Under the pieces are notes generated by a model. It was given only the letters and a program-made list of their open reading frames with translations, searched no databases and was not told where the DNA came from. 64,000 nt of DNA from Stemphylium vesicarium (taxonomy: Eukaryota > Ascomycota > Dothideomycetes > Pleosporales > Pleosporaceae): positions 62,001 to 126,000 of the forward strand of contig QXCR01000052.1 of assembly GCA_004380135.1 (NCBI GenBank). Reading direction: 5' to 3'. Every line of letters begins with the position of its first letter. Position 1 is the first letter of the stretch. The position numbers and the translations under genes were made by a program. Below are positions 54,301 through 64,000 of the stretch, piece by piece.

Positions 54301-54965
54301 AGCAACTGTGGGAAAGACATGGCGACGATCTTGTCAAAATCTGCGCGGCTCTCGCCCGACTTGAATCTGTAGATCTTGCATATCGCCAGCAAGCACTGCA
54401 CACCGGCGAAGACGGACTCGATGTTCCCAGCATTCAGCAGTTGTATGGTAATGTCGAGGAAGTCGGGCCATTTCGCGGGAAAGTCGTATGCGAGTATCTT
54501 CTGGAGGGTAGGGATGAGCTGCAGGCGCACTTGAGGCGGCGAGGCGACAAGGACAGGGACTAGACGATTGCGGAAGGCAGTCTTCTCTTCCTCTGGTATG
54601 GGGGTGGCCTGGGTGTACTCTTCCGCGGGCGACCAGCCCTTGGATATGCGGTTCTTGAGGTAGACGACGGCTGTGGGCATGCGTTAGCATTGAAGGTCTG
54701 GACGGGCAGGCGGGCGGGCGCATGCTTACTGGAGAGGCGGACGGCATTGTTCTGCTCTTGCTCGAGGATGTCTAGCAGACCACCAGTGAAGCCTGGCTTT
54801 TCTTCGGCCTAGATTTCTGTCAGTGTCCGTGTCCGATGCGCATTGTTTCCGCTGCGAAAAGTCGGAGAGACGCACATGCTTGAGATCGAGCTCGGCTTGC
54901 TGTCTAATGGCGGCATTCGCGTCGAGAGTCGCCTGGATCCGGTCCCGCAAGCCGGCAACGTCCAT
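51347..54965 (-). CDS. Importin-beta family karyopherin, importin-7/8 type (Nmd5/Sxm1-like)
   Basis: Nine exons: 54965-54876, 54808-54730, 54670-54210, 54160-53976, 53923-52548, 52495-51950, 51896-51733, 51684-51567 and 51516-51347, with introns of 48-67 bp, encode 1062 residues. The importin-beta N-terminal domain is clear (RQQAELDLKH, then NAVRLSTVVYLKNRISKGW), followed by HEAT repeats. The acidic C-terminal tail (FDYSTEFEEEEDEEWEQEA, a run of six Asp, LLETPLDKVEPYGMFK) is the hallmark of the Nmd5/Sxm1/importin-7 branch. It ferries cargo such as ribosomal proteins and TFIIS into the nucleus with Ran-GTP. The acceptor at 51685 is ambiguous: a site 6 bases further downstream would drop Ala-Gln, and full retention is also in frame. 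Confidence 0.9.
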
Positions 54966-57718
54966 GGTTGGGAGCGTGTGTAGAGACGTGCGAGGTGTGC
55001 AGGCGGCGGACTAAGAGATGTCCAAGGGTGGGTGCGGTGAGAAAGGGCCAGTGGGGGTTCGGACGAGGGTACGGCTGTTCTTGCGCCCACAAACAGCAAC
55101 TTGGAGTAATAATTGGCGGGAGAGACAGAGAATGGGCAAAGGCACACGTGCTTTTTCCCTTTGATTTTGCGCCTCGTCGGGCTTGTGCAGCTTGTGCGGG
55201 ACGTGATGATGGAGGGGCAGTAGTTAATTTTGTGTGGATCAGAATCGCGGCTTTCCCTCCTAGCATCGTTAGCGCACGTGGCGGTCAATGCACTCTTCCT
55301 CCGCCTTCCATGCCCACACTACCTGCCTTCTATCGTGAACCGACTTTGCACTGTCGTCGCTATAATCAGTCCTATTTTCTTTGAAAGAATTCCCGTGCAG
55401 ACATTTCGGCTAAATTCCTGATGGAGAGTTTTCACTCGCAAAAGCCGCTTCCGCACCGGCATGCGCAGACCCGTACCTGCAGCACCAACATTACAAGTCG
55501 ATTGTCATATTCCATAGGCCAATACTCTTGAAATTCGCCACGGCTCTGTCTGCAGTAAGCAGCCATGATATTTTGGTGCCATAAGTCAGTACTACCGTGT
55601 TACCCGGCGCCTGCAAGTCATACTACATTTGCAAAAATAGTGCCTTCAAAAACGGCATGAGGTGAGGTTCCAAGGTCGTCCGGCGTAACCGTCTACATCG
55701 CACCACCCGTGACATCTTGAGAATTCCTGGAGCAGGATTATCGACTCGATTAGATTATGCGCATCGATTTTGGTCGTATTTTTTTTCTAGTTGGCGCCGC
55801 TTTCGACTACCTCGACACCAAACAGCGCGTCGAGGTAGGGAGAAAAACGTTAGAAAGAGTTGCCTGTATCGAGCCTCCACCCGACAGCGAAATGGACTAG
55901 AAGGAGCGCAGAATGGTGAGAGAAAAGTGACTAAACTGGAGATGGAACCGTTATCCACGATGAAAAGAGTAGCAGACTTCTAGGGGCCGGAATTGTAAGT
56001 AGCTTACCGCTCTAACATGATATATATCCGACTGTAAAATCTTTACACGTGCTTCTTCCTGAAATTGGCAGAAACAAAAAGTTCGCAGCCGGGATTTGAA
56101 TGGGTAGAATTTGGAAAGGTACACTAGCTGTCCGAAGTCTGAGTGAGCAGAGCACACACTACGATGGAGGCCAGACCCCATAAGAAGCGGCACCCCACGA
56201 GTTCTCAATGCTAACAAAGGTCTCGCTATGGCCACATATTCCAGCAGATGTCACAACAGCCGCGAGTGAATAATCTTTTTGCAAGGTTGCCAAGTACGTG
56301 TAGTCTTGCACCAAAGGTTGTAAGAGACAAAACTTGTGGCGCAAACCATGCGTGTATAGATTAGACATCGAAATACATGTCTGCCTTATATCGCAGCAGA
56401 GACATAAAGTCTGAAGGTCTTACAAGTTGTTGTTCCTCATTGGATTGGCGCCAGACCGGGTTGCTCACTAGAATTGCAGGGCACGTGACGTCGCGATACA
56501 CGCTACGCCATTTGCTCAGCGCGAGAGCGACATACCAACTCAGAACTTCCACAACATCCAGCCCAGTTCGAGACGATAGTATCGTCAGATTAGATTTCAT
56601 GCGGTGCAACCCACGTTGCAGTAGAGAAAGGTCTTGATGATTCACATGGCTCACAAAGGGCTTAGAACAATGACCGCAACACCAATTGTGCATATCTCCA
56701 GCCCTAATGAAACACATTGGCACCGAACACCGAGCCAGATGTGCGCATCCCTTAATGTTAGACCCCTGACCCCTCCAGTAGCACAAGTGGCTTCCGCATG
56801 TCGTGACGTCGTGATCTCGCGTTTCGCGTCAGTGCACCCACTCCCAGCGTCAACCCAGCCATTGCAAAACAAACTTTCCAGTCCCCCAGCCACCGTATCG
56901 TCATCGGATTCTTGCACAATCCGCTTTTTCCATGCACGATCGATCTCGCCAATCTCAGGTCCAGACAAAGAGCCCCATTCACCCCCTGACGCTAAGCTGG
57001 TGTTGACGTCGACTGTCACATCAATTAGGACTGACGCTGGTTTGGAATGCGCGCAAACAGTCTACTGCCCTTGTGCAGCGGAGATCAGGCCCCGGGAGCT
57101 TGTAGAATAGTGTGCCCTTTGCGACGACATGACGCAGGGTTAATGGGTGCTTAGACTTGCTGACGTCTGCTCAGCATCCTATTCTCATGTCATTCACTAA
57201 GATAATGTCCCTTTGCAGTCGCATGGCTAAAAAGAAAGAAACAATCATCATCTACACTGTAACAGCCATGGCTAAGAGCAACAACATCATGGTATGACAC
57301 GGCGATTCTCACGTCAATTCCAGTAGACGCATCCTACGGGTGGACAGATCCCGCAGCTAGTATCAGATCCCGCGTGCCGGATCGACACATCCTTACCCAC
57401 TCGCAGTACACACCATCTCAAAAGCGGTCTGGTACCCTGTGGAGTTACTACCGTTTCCAAGCCCATGTTGTCATAATCGCGATCTCAGCATGGAATTATG
57501 ATCGCCCATGACGATTGTCCATTGTTTCAGATACTCTGTGGCATCAAAGGCTTGGACACGTTCGATGGACATTATGACGTCGGGCCATAGTCAATGAAGT
57601 CTACATAAAGAGTCAAATTCGCTCTTGTTTACCTGCATCAACACATCACATCGATCCATCTTCACCTACCAACAATAACCTTACCAATTCAACCTTCAAT
57701 ACCACCACATCAATCAAC
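54966..57718. other. 2.75 kb intergenic region between divergent importin and small acidic protein genes
   Basis: Frames at 56361-56786 (-, 141 codons) and 56634-57110 (+, 158 codons) overlap in opposite directions and have no recognisable domains, so I do not call them. The last 120 bp before 57719 are CA-rich (ACCACCACATCAATCAAC), like the leader of a well-expressed fungal gene. I see nothing else. Confidence 0.4.
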
Positions 57719-58067
57719 ATGAGTTCCTCCGAGATCCCCAATGGCAACGCCATGGACAACACCTACCAGTCCCGTACCGGCCAGTCTGAGATTCCTGTCC
57801 AAAAGGACGAGGCCCCCGTTGAATCCACTGAATACGACAATGGCGGTGACTCCGACAAGCAACTTGGTTAGTTGTACAATCGTCTTGCATCAACATTGCT
57901 AATACCCAATAGAGCGCGACGAGAAGGATGCCATCGACAGCAGCAACATTATCGATGAGCGCACTCGTGGTGCCACGAAGCAATCTGGCACCTACACTGA
58001 ACCCGGTGATGAGGAGGGTCTTGGTGCCGCAGCCGACGGCTCAGACGGTACCTCAGCCACCCGTTAA
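57719..58067 (+). CDS. Small acidic protein of 100 residues, possibly CHZ-motif histone-chaperone-like
   Basis: Exons 57719-57866 and 57913-58067 with a 46 bp intron (GTTAGT...CAATAG) encode 100 residues. The protein is hydrophilic, acidic and predicted disordered. One stretch, SSNIIDERTRGATKQ, resembles the NII..RRTRG core of Chz1-type H2A.Z chaperones, but the acidic tail is shorter and the match is weak. A long CA-rich leader suggests strong expression. Alternatively it is a small stress-related disordered protein without a chaperone role. Confidence 0.65.
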
Positions 58068-58723
58068 ATGCTCAAATTTAGCGGAAATGTTGAAGTCGTA
58101 GGAGGAGGATTTTTTGATATCCGCACAGCTTATCGTTTCATCAATATTATGCAGCGCTTTTCAATTTATCTCAGTTTCCAATCCCCTCACGTGTCTACCT
58201 CTTGCCTTCTCTGTCATCTTTTTTACCACCTCAGACCTTTCCTGTCATGAATTCTCGTTTCCGAGGTGCTTTTTGCTGCAATTGTTTACACTCGTAGTTT
58301 TCATCTCTGAAAATTCCAATTCCTCGGTACGTGACGCTCAAATTCGCCTTCATACGCCGTGTATGGCCCGTCATGTGTAAGCATGTCGCACATGATCACA
58401 CCTCCTTTCACTTTCACCGTTCACCATGCGCAGGGATTCTAGCAAGTCTTAGTCTCCACCCGTTTGCTGTTGCGTTCCCACATGCGTCAACACCACGCGT
58501 TCACGGTTGACCGCTAAAACACCACTGCCACTACACCACCTTGTCGAAGCAGAGATCGCGCTTTCAGCGTGATTGGTGAACAACATTCCCTCCTCGGTTC
58601 TTCTTGCGCAAGTCCACACCGGTTGCCTCTAGCTGTTCTCATCTCCATTTTCTTGACTGTTGTAACATCTCGACCTCAACCGCCATCCCATACCGCAATC
58701 GGCGCTCCCAACTACCGGAAACA
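58068..58723. other. Intergenic region, upstream of the Ser/Thr-rich protein gene
   Basis: 656 bp containing the 3' flank of the small acidic protein gene and the promoter of the next gene. T-rich and CT-rich stretches are present (about 58150-58280). No gene recognised. Confidence 0.4.
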
Positions 58724-60566
58724 ATGTCAGGCTTGAAGCAAGCCATGAAAGGTACGTAAAATCGCTATCAGACGCAATTTGCAACAATTCAGCGAAAACC
58801 CTGCATACCTCTCCCACCATCTCCCCAGCCACTAACCGCCGCTCAGAGCGAATCGCGCGCCAAAAGGCTACACAGCAGCGCGTCTTCATCTCGGGTCTCA
58901 AAGGCACTTACACACTGGAAACCGGCGTCGCGTACCACTACCGTGGCCATTTCATCTACGCCCACCCCGCCGGCAACCCGATTGAACCCGTTCCCTTTTC
59001 CACGAAAAAAGGTATCAACATCGTTGGTATAGCCAAGGATCGCGCTCCGGGATATGACCCCAAGGATCCAGGTCTGGGGCACGAGAGCAGTGTTCTCGCC
59101 TTAGAGAAGGCTTGTGCAAGGGAGTGGGAGGGACAGAGGGAAGCGGAGGAGAGGCGGAAGGCGGAGACGAAGAAGGTGTTAGAAGAGGAAAAGAATACTG
59201 GACTGCAGTCATCGTCCGATGTCGAGCTTGAAAAGAAGGGTATCGAGAGCGTTCACTCAATCGGCTCTGTCGCTGATTCTCCTCCTCCCCCTCTCAAGAC
59301 AGACACGCAACACCCCGTGTCCAGCCATCCACCCTCCCGCGCTCAGTCATTCACCACTCTTCTCGTACCCCCGCAAGTGGCTTCACGCTTCCCGTCCCGC
59401 AACACCTCGCGCATCTCACTCGACCAGGTCTTCGCCCCCAGAACCGCGACTTCATCCTCCTCCGCCAGCACCAACATCCCGCGGATTGGCACTGTCGAGG
59501 CACCTTCAGGCGGTCATCGCACACCAGGCACGGATCCAAACGACAGCTGGACGCCGCATGACCGCGGCCAGTATCTTGCGTATTCGGCCCCTGGATCGAG
59601 AAAGGGCTCGTTGGATAACACGCCCTGGCGCTCACGCTCCGGGTCGCCAAGTGGTGATTTTCGTAGTCTGGGTCATGAGCATGGTCAGATTCATGGTCCA
59701 AGTCACCAAGATCCAGCCATTCGTCCTGTGGCGAGTACATCGCGTCTGGCCCAACTCCTCGCCGACGAAGGCATCAGGTCCTCATTCGCCCTCTCTTCTT
59801 CATCCCACATGCATCCCAGCAGCAATAGCAACAGCACATGGCAAGACGACGAAAACCTAATCACCAACCTCCCCTTCGCACAAGAATGGATCGAACCCTC
59901 TGACATTTCCGCGTTTGTAGAGACAGTCTCGAGGCGCCCGTCACGGCCTTCATCTCGTCCTATGTCCAGGACGCAGAGCCCGAGTCCGAGTCCACTTACA
60001 AGTACGCCTGAGGAGGAGATGGAAGGCGGTTTATACCTCCCTGGTCTAGGCCACCCTGATCACCGGCGCAAGCCATCGACACGGTCGCAGACGAGGGCGA
60101 GTAGTCCTAGCTGCGTTTTAGCAGAGAATGAGACGTATCTCACTGTCCTTCGTGAGCAGGATCGGGGGAGAGGGAGTAGTAGCAGTGTTTCACCGTCTAC
60201 GACCGCGTCAGGCGATCGGCTTCCGCTGGCTATGCAGGAGCATGGATACTGTCAGATGCTAGTTCAACAAGATCGTCTGTCTCGAGCGCGGTCTCCCGCT
60301 GCAGTGCCGCACCCGCCTCGTTGCGCCTCGGAGCATGTCAGCTCGTCTACACTGCCGTTGGCGCACCAGTCTGGAGGTTCGAGTACGCTGTATATTAGCG
60401 TTTCGCGGACTGGGAGGCCCCGCGCGGCTTCCAGGGCGTTGAACCAAGCGTACAATGCTGCTAATGCTGCTACACCTCGCCCAGCATTTCCTTCTTCGAC
60501 ACCGGAGATGGGTAACACCTTGCCTTCTACTTCGACTGCTCTCCTTACTACTTCGACTGCTCTCCT

Positions 60567-60601
<35 letters not shown>

Positions 60602-60852
60602 TCGCTACCGACGCCAGCACAGCCGAGTCCACAGACAACAATAGTACGTTTACGCCGCGCTGCCCACTTCACGACGACAGCTGCGACGGCAGTTTCGTGG
60701 CTGAAGAGCATCTTACGCTGCGTGAGTGGGCCAAATCTGGGCTTGAAGCGCAGCGGTTACCGACGATTGAGGGGTTTGAGGGTAGGATCATGGTTGATTG
60801 GGCGGCGTTGAGAGATGAGGAGATGGAGAGGATGAGGGGGCAGAGGGATTGA
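58724..60852 (+). CDS. Ser/Thr/Pro-rich protein of unknown function
   Basis: A 28-base first exon (58724-58751) is spliced over a 77 bp intron to 58829-60852, giving 683 residues. Residues 10-110 form the only ordered-looking part (NRRSERIARQKATQQRVFIS, GVAYHYRGHFIYAHPAGNPI, GINIVGIAKDRAPGYDPKDP). A charged helix (EWEGQREAEERRKAETKKVL) follows. The rest is low-complexity Ser/Pro/Thr/Arg (SRRPSRPSSRPMSRTQSPSP), typical of a phosphorylated scaffold. A (ACT)n microsatellite encodes a run of ten or more Thr near residue 585-600. A short conserved-looking C-terminus (LTLREWAKSGLEAQRLPTIE) closes it. I do not recognise the family. The first exon is supported by frame and splice sites only. Confidence 0.75.
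60524..60600 (+). repeat. 21-bp tandem duplication and (ACT)n microsatellite inside a coding region
   Basis: The unit TACTTCGACTGCTCTCCTTAC occurs twice in tandem and then passes into about nine ACT repeats and three ACC, encoding STALLTT twice and a poly-Thr run. It stays in frame, so length changes would alter the protein only by whole Thr residues. Confidence 0.85.
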
Positions 60853-61284
60853 GTGTTTGGAAGGAAGAATGAGGGGGTTGTTGAGCTGGGTGGGTAATTG
60901 GTTGGGAAGGGGGAGAGACACGGATTGTAAGGTACATGTGTGATGCGACGTGCATGGTAAACGTGTGTGATATAGGTGACGGCAGGGGCTCTATGACTAG
61001 CGTCATTGTTTAGGGGCACGCTGCACGCATACAGGAGTAACGGAGATACGAGTAATGGTGACATGAGTAACGAGACTAAATTGTAATGGTAGATGAAGAA
61101 AGTCTACTGCTACATGTCCGGACGTAGAATTACAGTTGCTTTTCCAGCCTTCTCCTTCTCCGTAAACATGACTCCTCTGGGTATCTATTGCATGATGAAC
61201 AATATGCACCTTAGCGCGAAACTCCCTAACGCCCCCTTACAACAACGAATATACTAATGCTGCTCTCGGTTGAATAGAGTAGAC
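60853..61284. other. Convergent 3' region
   Basis: 432 bp between the 3' ends of the Ser/Thr-rich protein gene and the PARP-type zinc-finger gene. Both 3' UTRs and terminators should lie here. No gene or hairpin recognised. Confidence 0.4.
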
Positions 61285-62441
61285 TTACTCGGAAGCCTTC
61301 TTGCGGCCCCTGTGGTTTGTTAGTAATCATCATGATTGGATGATGGAATGATCAGACATACCTCTTCGCTGGAACCTTCTTGGGCTTGGAAGCTTCCTCC
61401 TCGAGCTCGCTGCCCTCTTCAGGCTCAGCCGGCTTGGCCGCAGCCTTCCTACCGCGAGCCTTCTTGGGCGGTGGGGCTTCTTGCTCGTCCTCGTCTTCAA
61501 CCACCTCCTTAGGCGCAGCCTTCTTGCCCCTGGCTTTCTTGGGTGCTGGTGCCTCTTCTTCTGCGCTCTCCTCTTTGGATTCGGCCGCCTTCTTACCACG
61601 GCCATTGGCGCGAGCCTTCTTTGCAGGCGGGGCAGCTTCTTCCTCATCCTCTTCTTCCTCGACGACTTCTTTCTTGGCCTGGCGGCCGCGCTTCTTTGGG
61701 GCGGGAGCTGGAACGGCAACATCGTCTTCGTCTTCGACCTTGGGCTTTGCGGGACGGCCACGCTTCTTCGGGGCGGGAGCTGGCATGTCTTCGTCGTCGA
61801 CTTCTTCCTTCTTCGCCTTGGTCGCACCCTTCTTCTTAGGCTTCTCCTCCTCAGTGTCGTAGTCTGGGTTGGCCTTCTTGCCCTTCTTAGCCTTGGGCTT
61901 CTTAGCACCAAGGCGGTTCAGCTCAACCTCCTAGGGCAATTAGCATGACTGGCAGATTTGCTGGGAAGAGTACTTACGCGCGTGCAGTCCTCGTCCGGAA
62001 TGTGACCGTGCTCGAGCGCGTACCTGACTTTCTCTTGAAATTCGGCAGGGAGCTCGTCATAGCCATCGACCATGTCCGTGTCGCCCCCGCACGTCTCAAC
62101 AAGATTCTCAATCTGCTTGGGAGTAACGCATCCCCTATACTAGTCAGTACGCACGTGCAGCTTTTAAGGCGCAAAACCTACCAATGACGGTACTGCCAGC
62201 TCACATGTTCGTGGATAGTGACTTGAACGGCAAAGCGAAACTCGCCCTTGGTGATCTTGGACCCGTCTTCTTTGCAAGCCTTGACTTGGCAGCCGGCGCG
62301 ATTGTTGGGACACACTTCTATAGATTGATTAGTCTTGTGTGGCTTGAGGGACAATGATAGCTTGAACGCGCAGTCCACATCTCATCGGACGTTGTTGCGC
62401 GCAAATTCATAAAGCTACTTACCGACGCGATATACGCCCAT
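61285..62441 (-). CDS. PARP-type zinc-finger protein with AT-hook-like basic repeats
   Basis: Five exons: 62441-62423, 62317-62182, 62134-61978, 61930-61362 and 61309-61285, with introns of 105, 47, 47 and 52 bp, encode 301 residues. The N-terminus is a zf-PARP module: MGVYRVEVCPNNRAGCQVKA with its Cys ligands, ITKGEFRFAVQVTIHEHVSW, RHWGCVTPKQIENL and DGYDELPAEFQEKVRYALEH. The C-terminal half has four to five repeats of APAPKKRGRPAK or APAPKKARGKK alternating with acidic runs, similar to AT-hooks. Such proteins bind nicked or AT-rich DNA; no catalytic PARP domain is present. A nuclear DNA-damage or chromatin role is inferred. Very short first and last exons were placed by frame and splice sites. 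Confidence 0.87.
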
Positions 62442-62803
62442 GATCGCGATTAATTGCTATGGCGCGGTGGGAGAGTTGAACGCAGGAATTCCAGTAAAGT
62501 GCGCGCAGAGTCGGTTGAATATATTTTTGGCGATTCTAGGCTGCAAGCGATGGGTTGCTTGTCTTGCTGGTTGAACGTGAGTGACAGTTGTCGCGAAATG
62601 TTTGCGGCGTTGACGCGTGAGGTCACTGGGGGGAAGGACTAGTGGCAGGCAGCTGTGGGAGCTCGAGGCAGGGGACCCTTGCCCGAGTGTCTTAGCGTGT
62701 CTCGGAATTGGAGAGTGCAGTTCGTCATGATCCTAGTCAGAAAAAGTCAAGAACATGCCGCGGGCACGAGCATTCACCCCCAACTCCCGCCCGCCACCCC
62801 TCA
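62442..62803. promoter_or_regulatory. Divergent upstream region of zinc-finger and mitochondrial-protein genes
   Basis: 362 bp between two divergent starts. No specific element recognised. An out-of-frame ATG at 62749 (MPRARAF...) would form an upstream open frame overlapping the plus-strand start. Confidence 0.4.
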
Positions 62804-64000
62804 ATGAGCCCTGCGCACACATGCTTTCGAACCGCCCTCGCCCAGGCATTTCGCACGAACAACCGTGGGGTCGCTCCTTCCTCTTCTGTCGCTGCCTTCC
62901 TCGTTCCGACCCTTGGTAGTTCATCTAGGCGCACCTTCACAAGTGGGAAACGCCACTCGAACAACGAACAGCCATCTCCACACCCTTCGAGTGGAGCCAT
63001 CGAGGATGAATCCGACACACGACGCCCGTCAAAGCCGACAAACTGGATTCAGCCGCGAATACCCTGCCCGCGAGGAGAGGCTCAAGGCGACATCAAAGCA
63101 TGGCTTGCCGTCATAGACCAGTTCCTCCCCGGCCATTTGCGACAGGAGCCATCGAGTGACCCCGACATACCGGTAAAATCATTCGACCTCGCTTTTATTA
63201 TCAATTCAGCTCAGGTTGCCTCTGTAGACATCCTCAGCTATCTCGGACTGGTGGAGGGACGATGGCAGACACTGCTTTGGATGGTGAAGAAGCTCGCCGA
63301 GGATGGATTGCGTTCACTGGATGCTACTGTTCAGCTTGAGCAGTGTACAAACCTCATATGGCAGGAAGGCGAATCCCGGACATTGAAAGAAACGACCGAA
63401 AGCCCTCATCTACTCCAGCGAAGACTTGAGCCACGGGATTTGAATCTTACGCTAGATGCAGCGACCTCGGCCCCGGACTCGATCAGATTTGAACACATCA
63501 CTGTCAAACGCGCGTTAGGACAACTTTGGAGGAGCTTGGCCAGCATGATCATGACAAGCGTAGAGCGGGGTCAGGACGGCCAGGAGGATATCATCATGCC
63601 ACGTGTATTGGAGGTGATAGCATATATGCATCACAGTGGTCTTATGCCCGACTCCGTCTACACATATCATCCGAGCCAAGAAAAGCATGCGCTCCAGCAG
63701 CCCCCTACCATCCACATGCTGTCATCCAAGATTCTCACCGCCCTCTCTGATGCGACATGGAAAGCCCACGAAGCCTCTGTAAAGATTGCAAAGGATCGTG
63801 CAAATGCCCAATACTTTCTCGGGCATGAAATTCCTGGGTCTCGGTTCAAATCCCATGTCACCGAGGTGGCCCCAGAGCTGTGGCTGGAACTTGTCCTATG
63901 GTCATGTCTGCATGGTGGCTGGGTACAAGATGGTGTCGCAATCTTAGAGGAACTAGCGACCAAGAAAGGAGAGCATCGCTGGGCACTCATCAGCTGGAGA
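62804..64000 (+). CDS. Conserved protein with probable mitochondrial leader, 3' part cut by window edge
   Basis: Exons 62804-63172 and 63215 to the edge, with a 42 bp intron, give 385 residues and no stop yet. The ATG at 62804 starts MSPAHTCFRTALAQAFRTNN and a Ser/Arg-rich presequence (LGSSSRRTFTSGKRH) typical for mitochondrial import. The body is helical (YLGLVEGRWQTLLWMVKKLA, TVKRALGQLWRSLASMIM, LWLELVLWSCLHGGWVQDGV), reminiscent of fungal mitochondrial helical-repeat proteins such as RNA-maturation or translation factors. That is an impression, not an identification. An earlier ATG at 62749 is out of frame with the body. Confidence 0.75.
   Translation, partial: MSPAHTCFRTALAQAFRTNNRGVAPSSSVAAFLVPTLGSSSRRTFTSGKRHSNNEQPSPHPSSGAIEDESDTRRPSKPTNWIQPRIPCPRGEAQGDIKAWLAVIDQFLPGHLRQEPSSDPDIPVKSFDLAFIINSAQVASVDILSYLGLVEGRWQTLLWMVKKLAEDGLRSLDATVQLEQCTNLIWQEGESRTLKETTESPHLLQRRLEPRDLNLTLDAATSAPDSIRFEHITVKRALGQLWRSLASMIMTSVERGQDGQEDIIMPRVLEVIAYMHHSGLMPDSVYTYHPSQEKHALQQPPTIHMLSSKILTALSDATWKAHEASVKIAKDRANAQYFLGHEIPGSRFKSHVTEVAPELWLELVLWSCLHGGWVQDGVAILEELATKKGEHRWALISWR

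Noticed and set aside
56361..57110. Overlapping frames of 141 (-) and 158 (+) codons in the 55-57.7 kb gap
   Set aside because: They run against each other, have no recognisable motifs or good splice context, and protein-like character is weak; treated as chance.
1..64000. CRISPR arrays, operons, bacterial promoters, rRNA genes
   Set aside because: The sequence is nuclear fungal DNA with spliceosomal introns; no regularly spaced direct repeats or rRNA sequences were seen.

Overview
The window is genomic DNA of a filamentous ascomycete, most probably a dothideomycete of the order Pleosporales. The reasons are short spliceosomal introns (mostly 42-77 bp) with GTRNGT-type donors and CTRAC-like branch sites, genes on both strands without operons, intact fungal orthologues (SSF1, RRP3, TRM1, TOR, SEC12, an importin-7/8 type karyopherin), and decayed repeats with transition-biased (RIP-like) differences. 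The order-level placement is inference. Exons were placed by eye from reading frame, splice consensus and family knowledge.

Layout. 0-7.8 kb is housekeeping: a PAQR/Izh membrane receptor (cut by the left edge), a conserved PCI-like protein, the divergent ribosome-biogenesis pair SSF1/RRP3, and a UPF0303 protein. 8.5-27 kb is an accessory block: a tannase-family pseudogene with four lesions, a transposase relic, an intact secreted lipase whose long intron is a repeat copy, a small cryptic gene, an amidohydrolase, an MFS transporter, a secreted carboxylesterase, a broken Fot1/pogo transposon carrying a nested solo-LTR-like insertion, and about 2 kb of degenerate repeats with recurring TATA-like motifs. 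27.6-64 kb returns to core genes: an Rds1-like ferritin-domain protein, TRM1, a conserved membrane protein, HRI1-like, a TDT/SLAC1 transporter, TOR, SEC12, an Nmd5/Sxm1-type importin, a small acidic protein, a Ser/Thr-rich protein, a PARP-type zinc-finger protein, and a probably mitochondrial protein cut by the right edge.

How the genes work together. The core genes cover ribosome and tRNA maturation (RRP3, SSF1, TRM1), growth control (TOR), ER export (SEC12) and nuclear import. The accessory block is rich in secreted or detoxifying hydrolases (tannase relic, lipase, amidohydrolase, carboxylesterase) plus an efflux-type transporter. That fits substrate breakdown or xenobiotic handling, but no named pathway is recognisable. 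The most unusual items are the repeat-derived lipase intron, the TATA-bearing repeat array, the nested insertion in the Fot1 element, and a hidden mitochondrial leader for TRM1.
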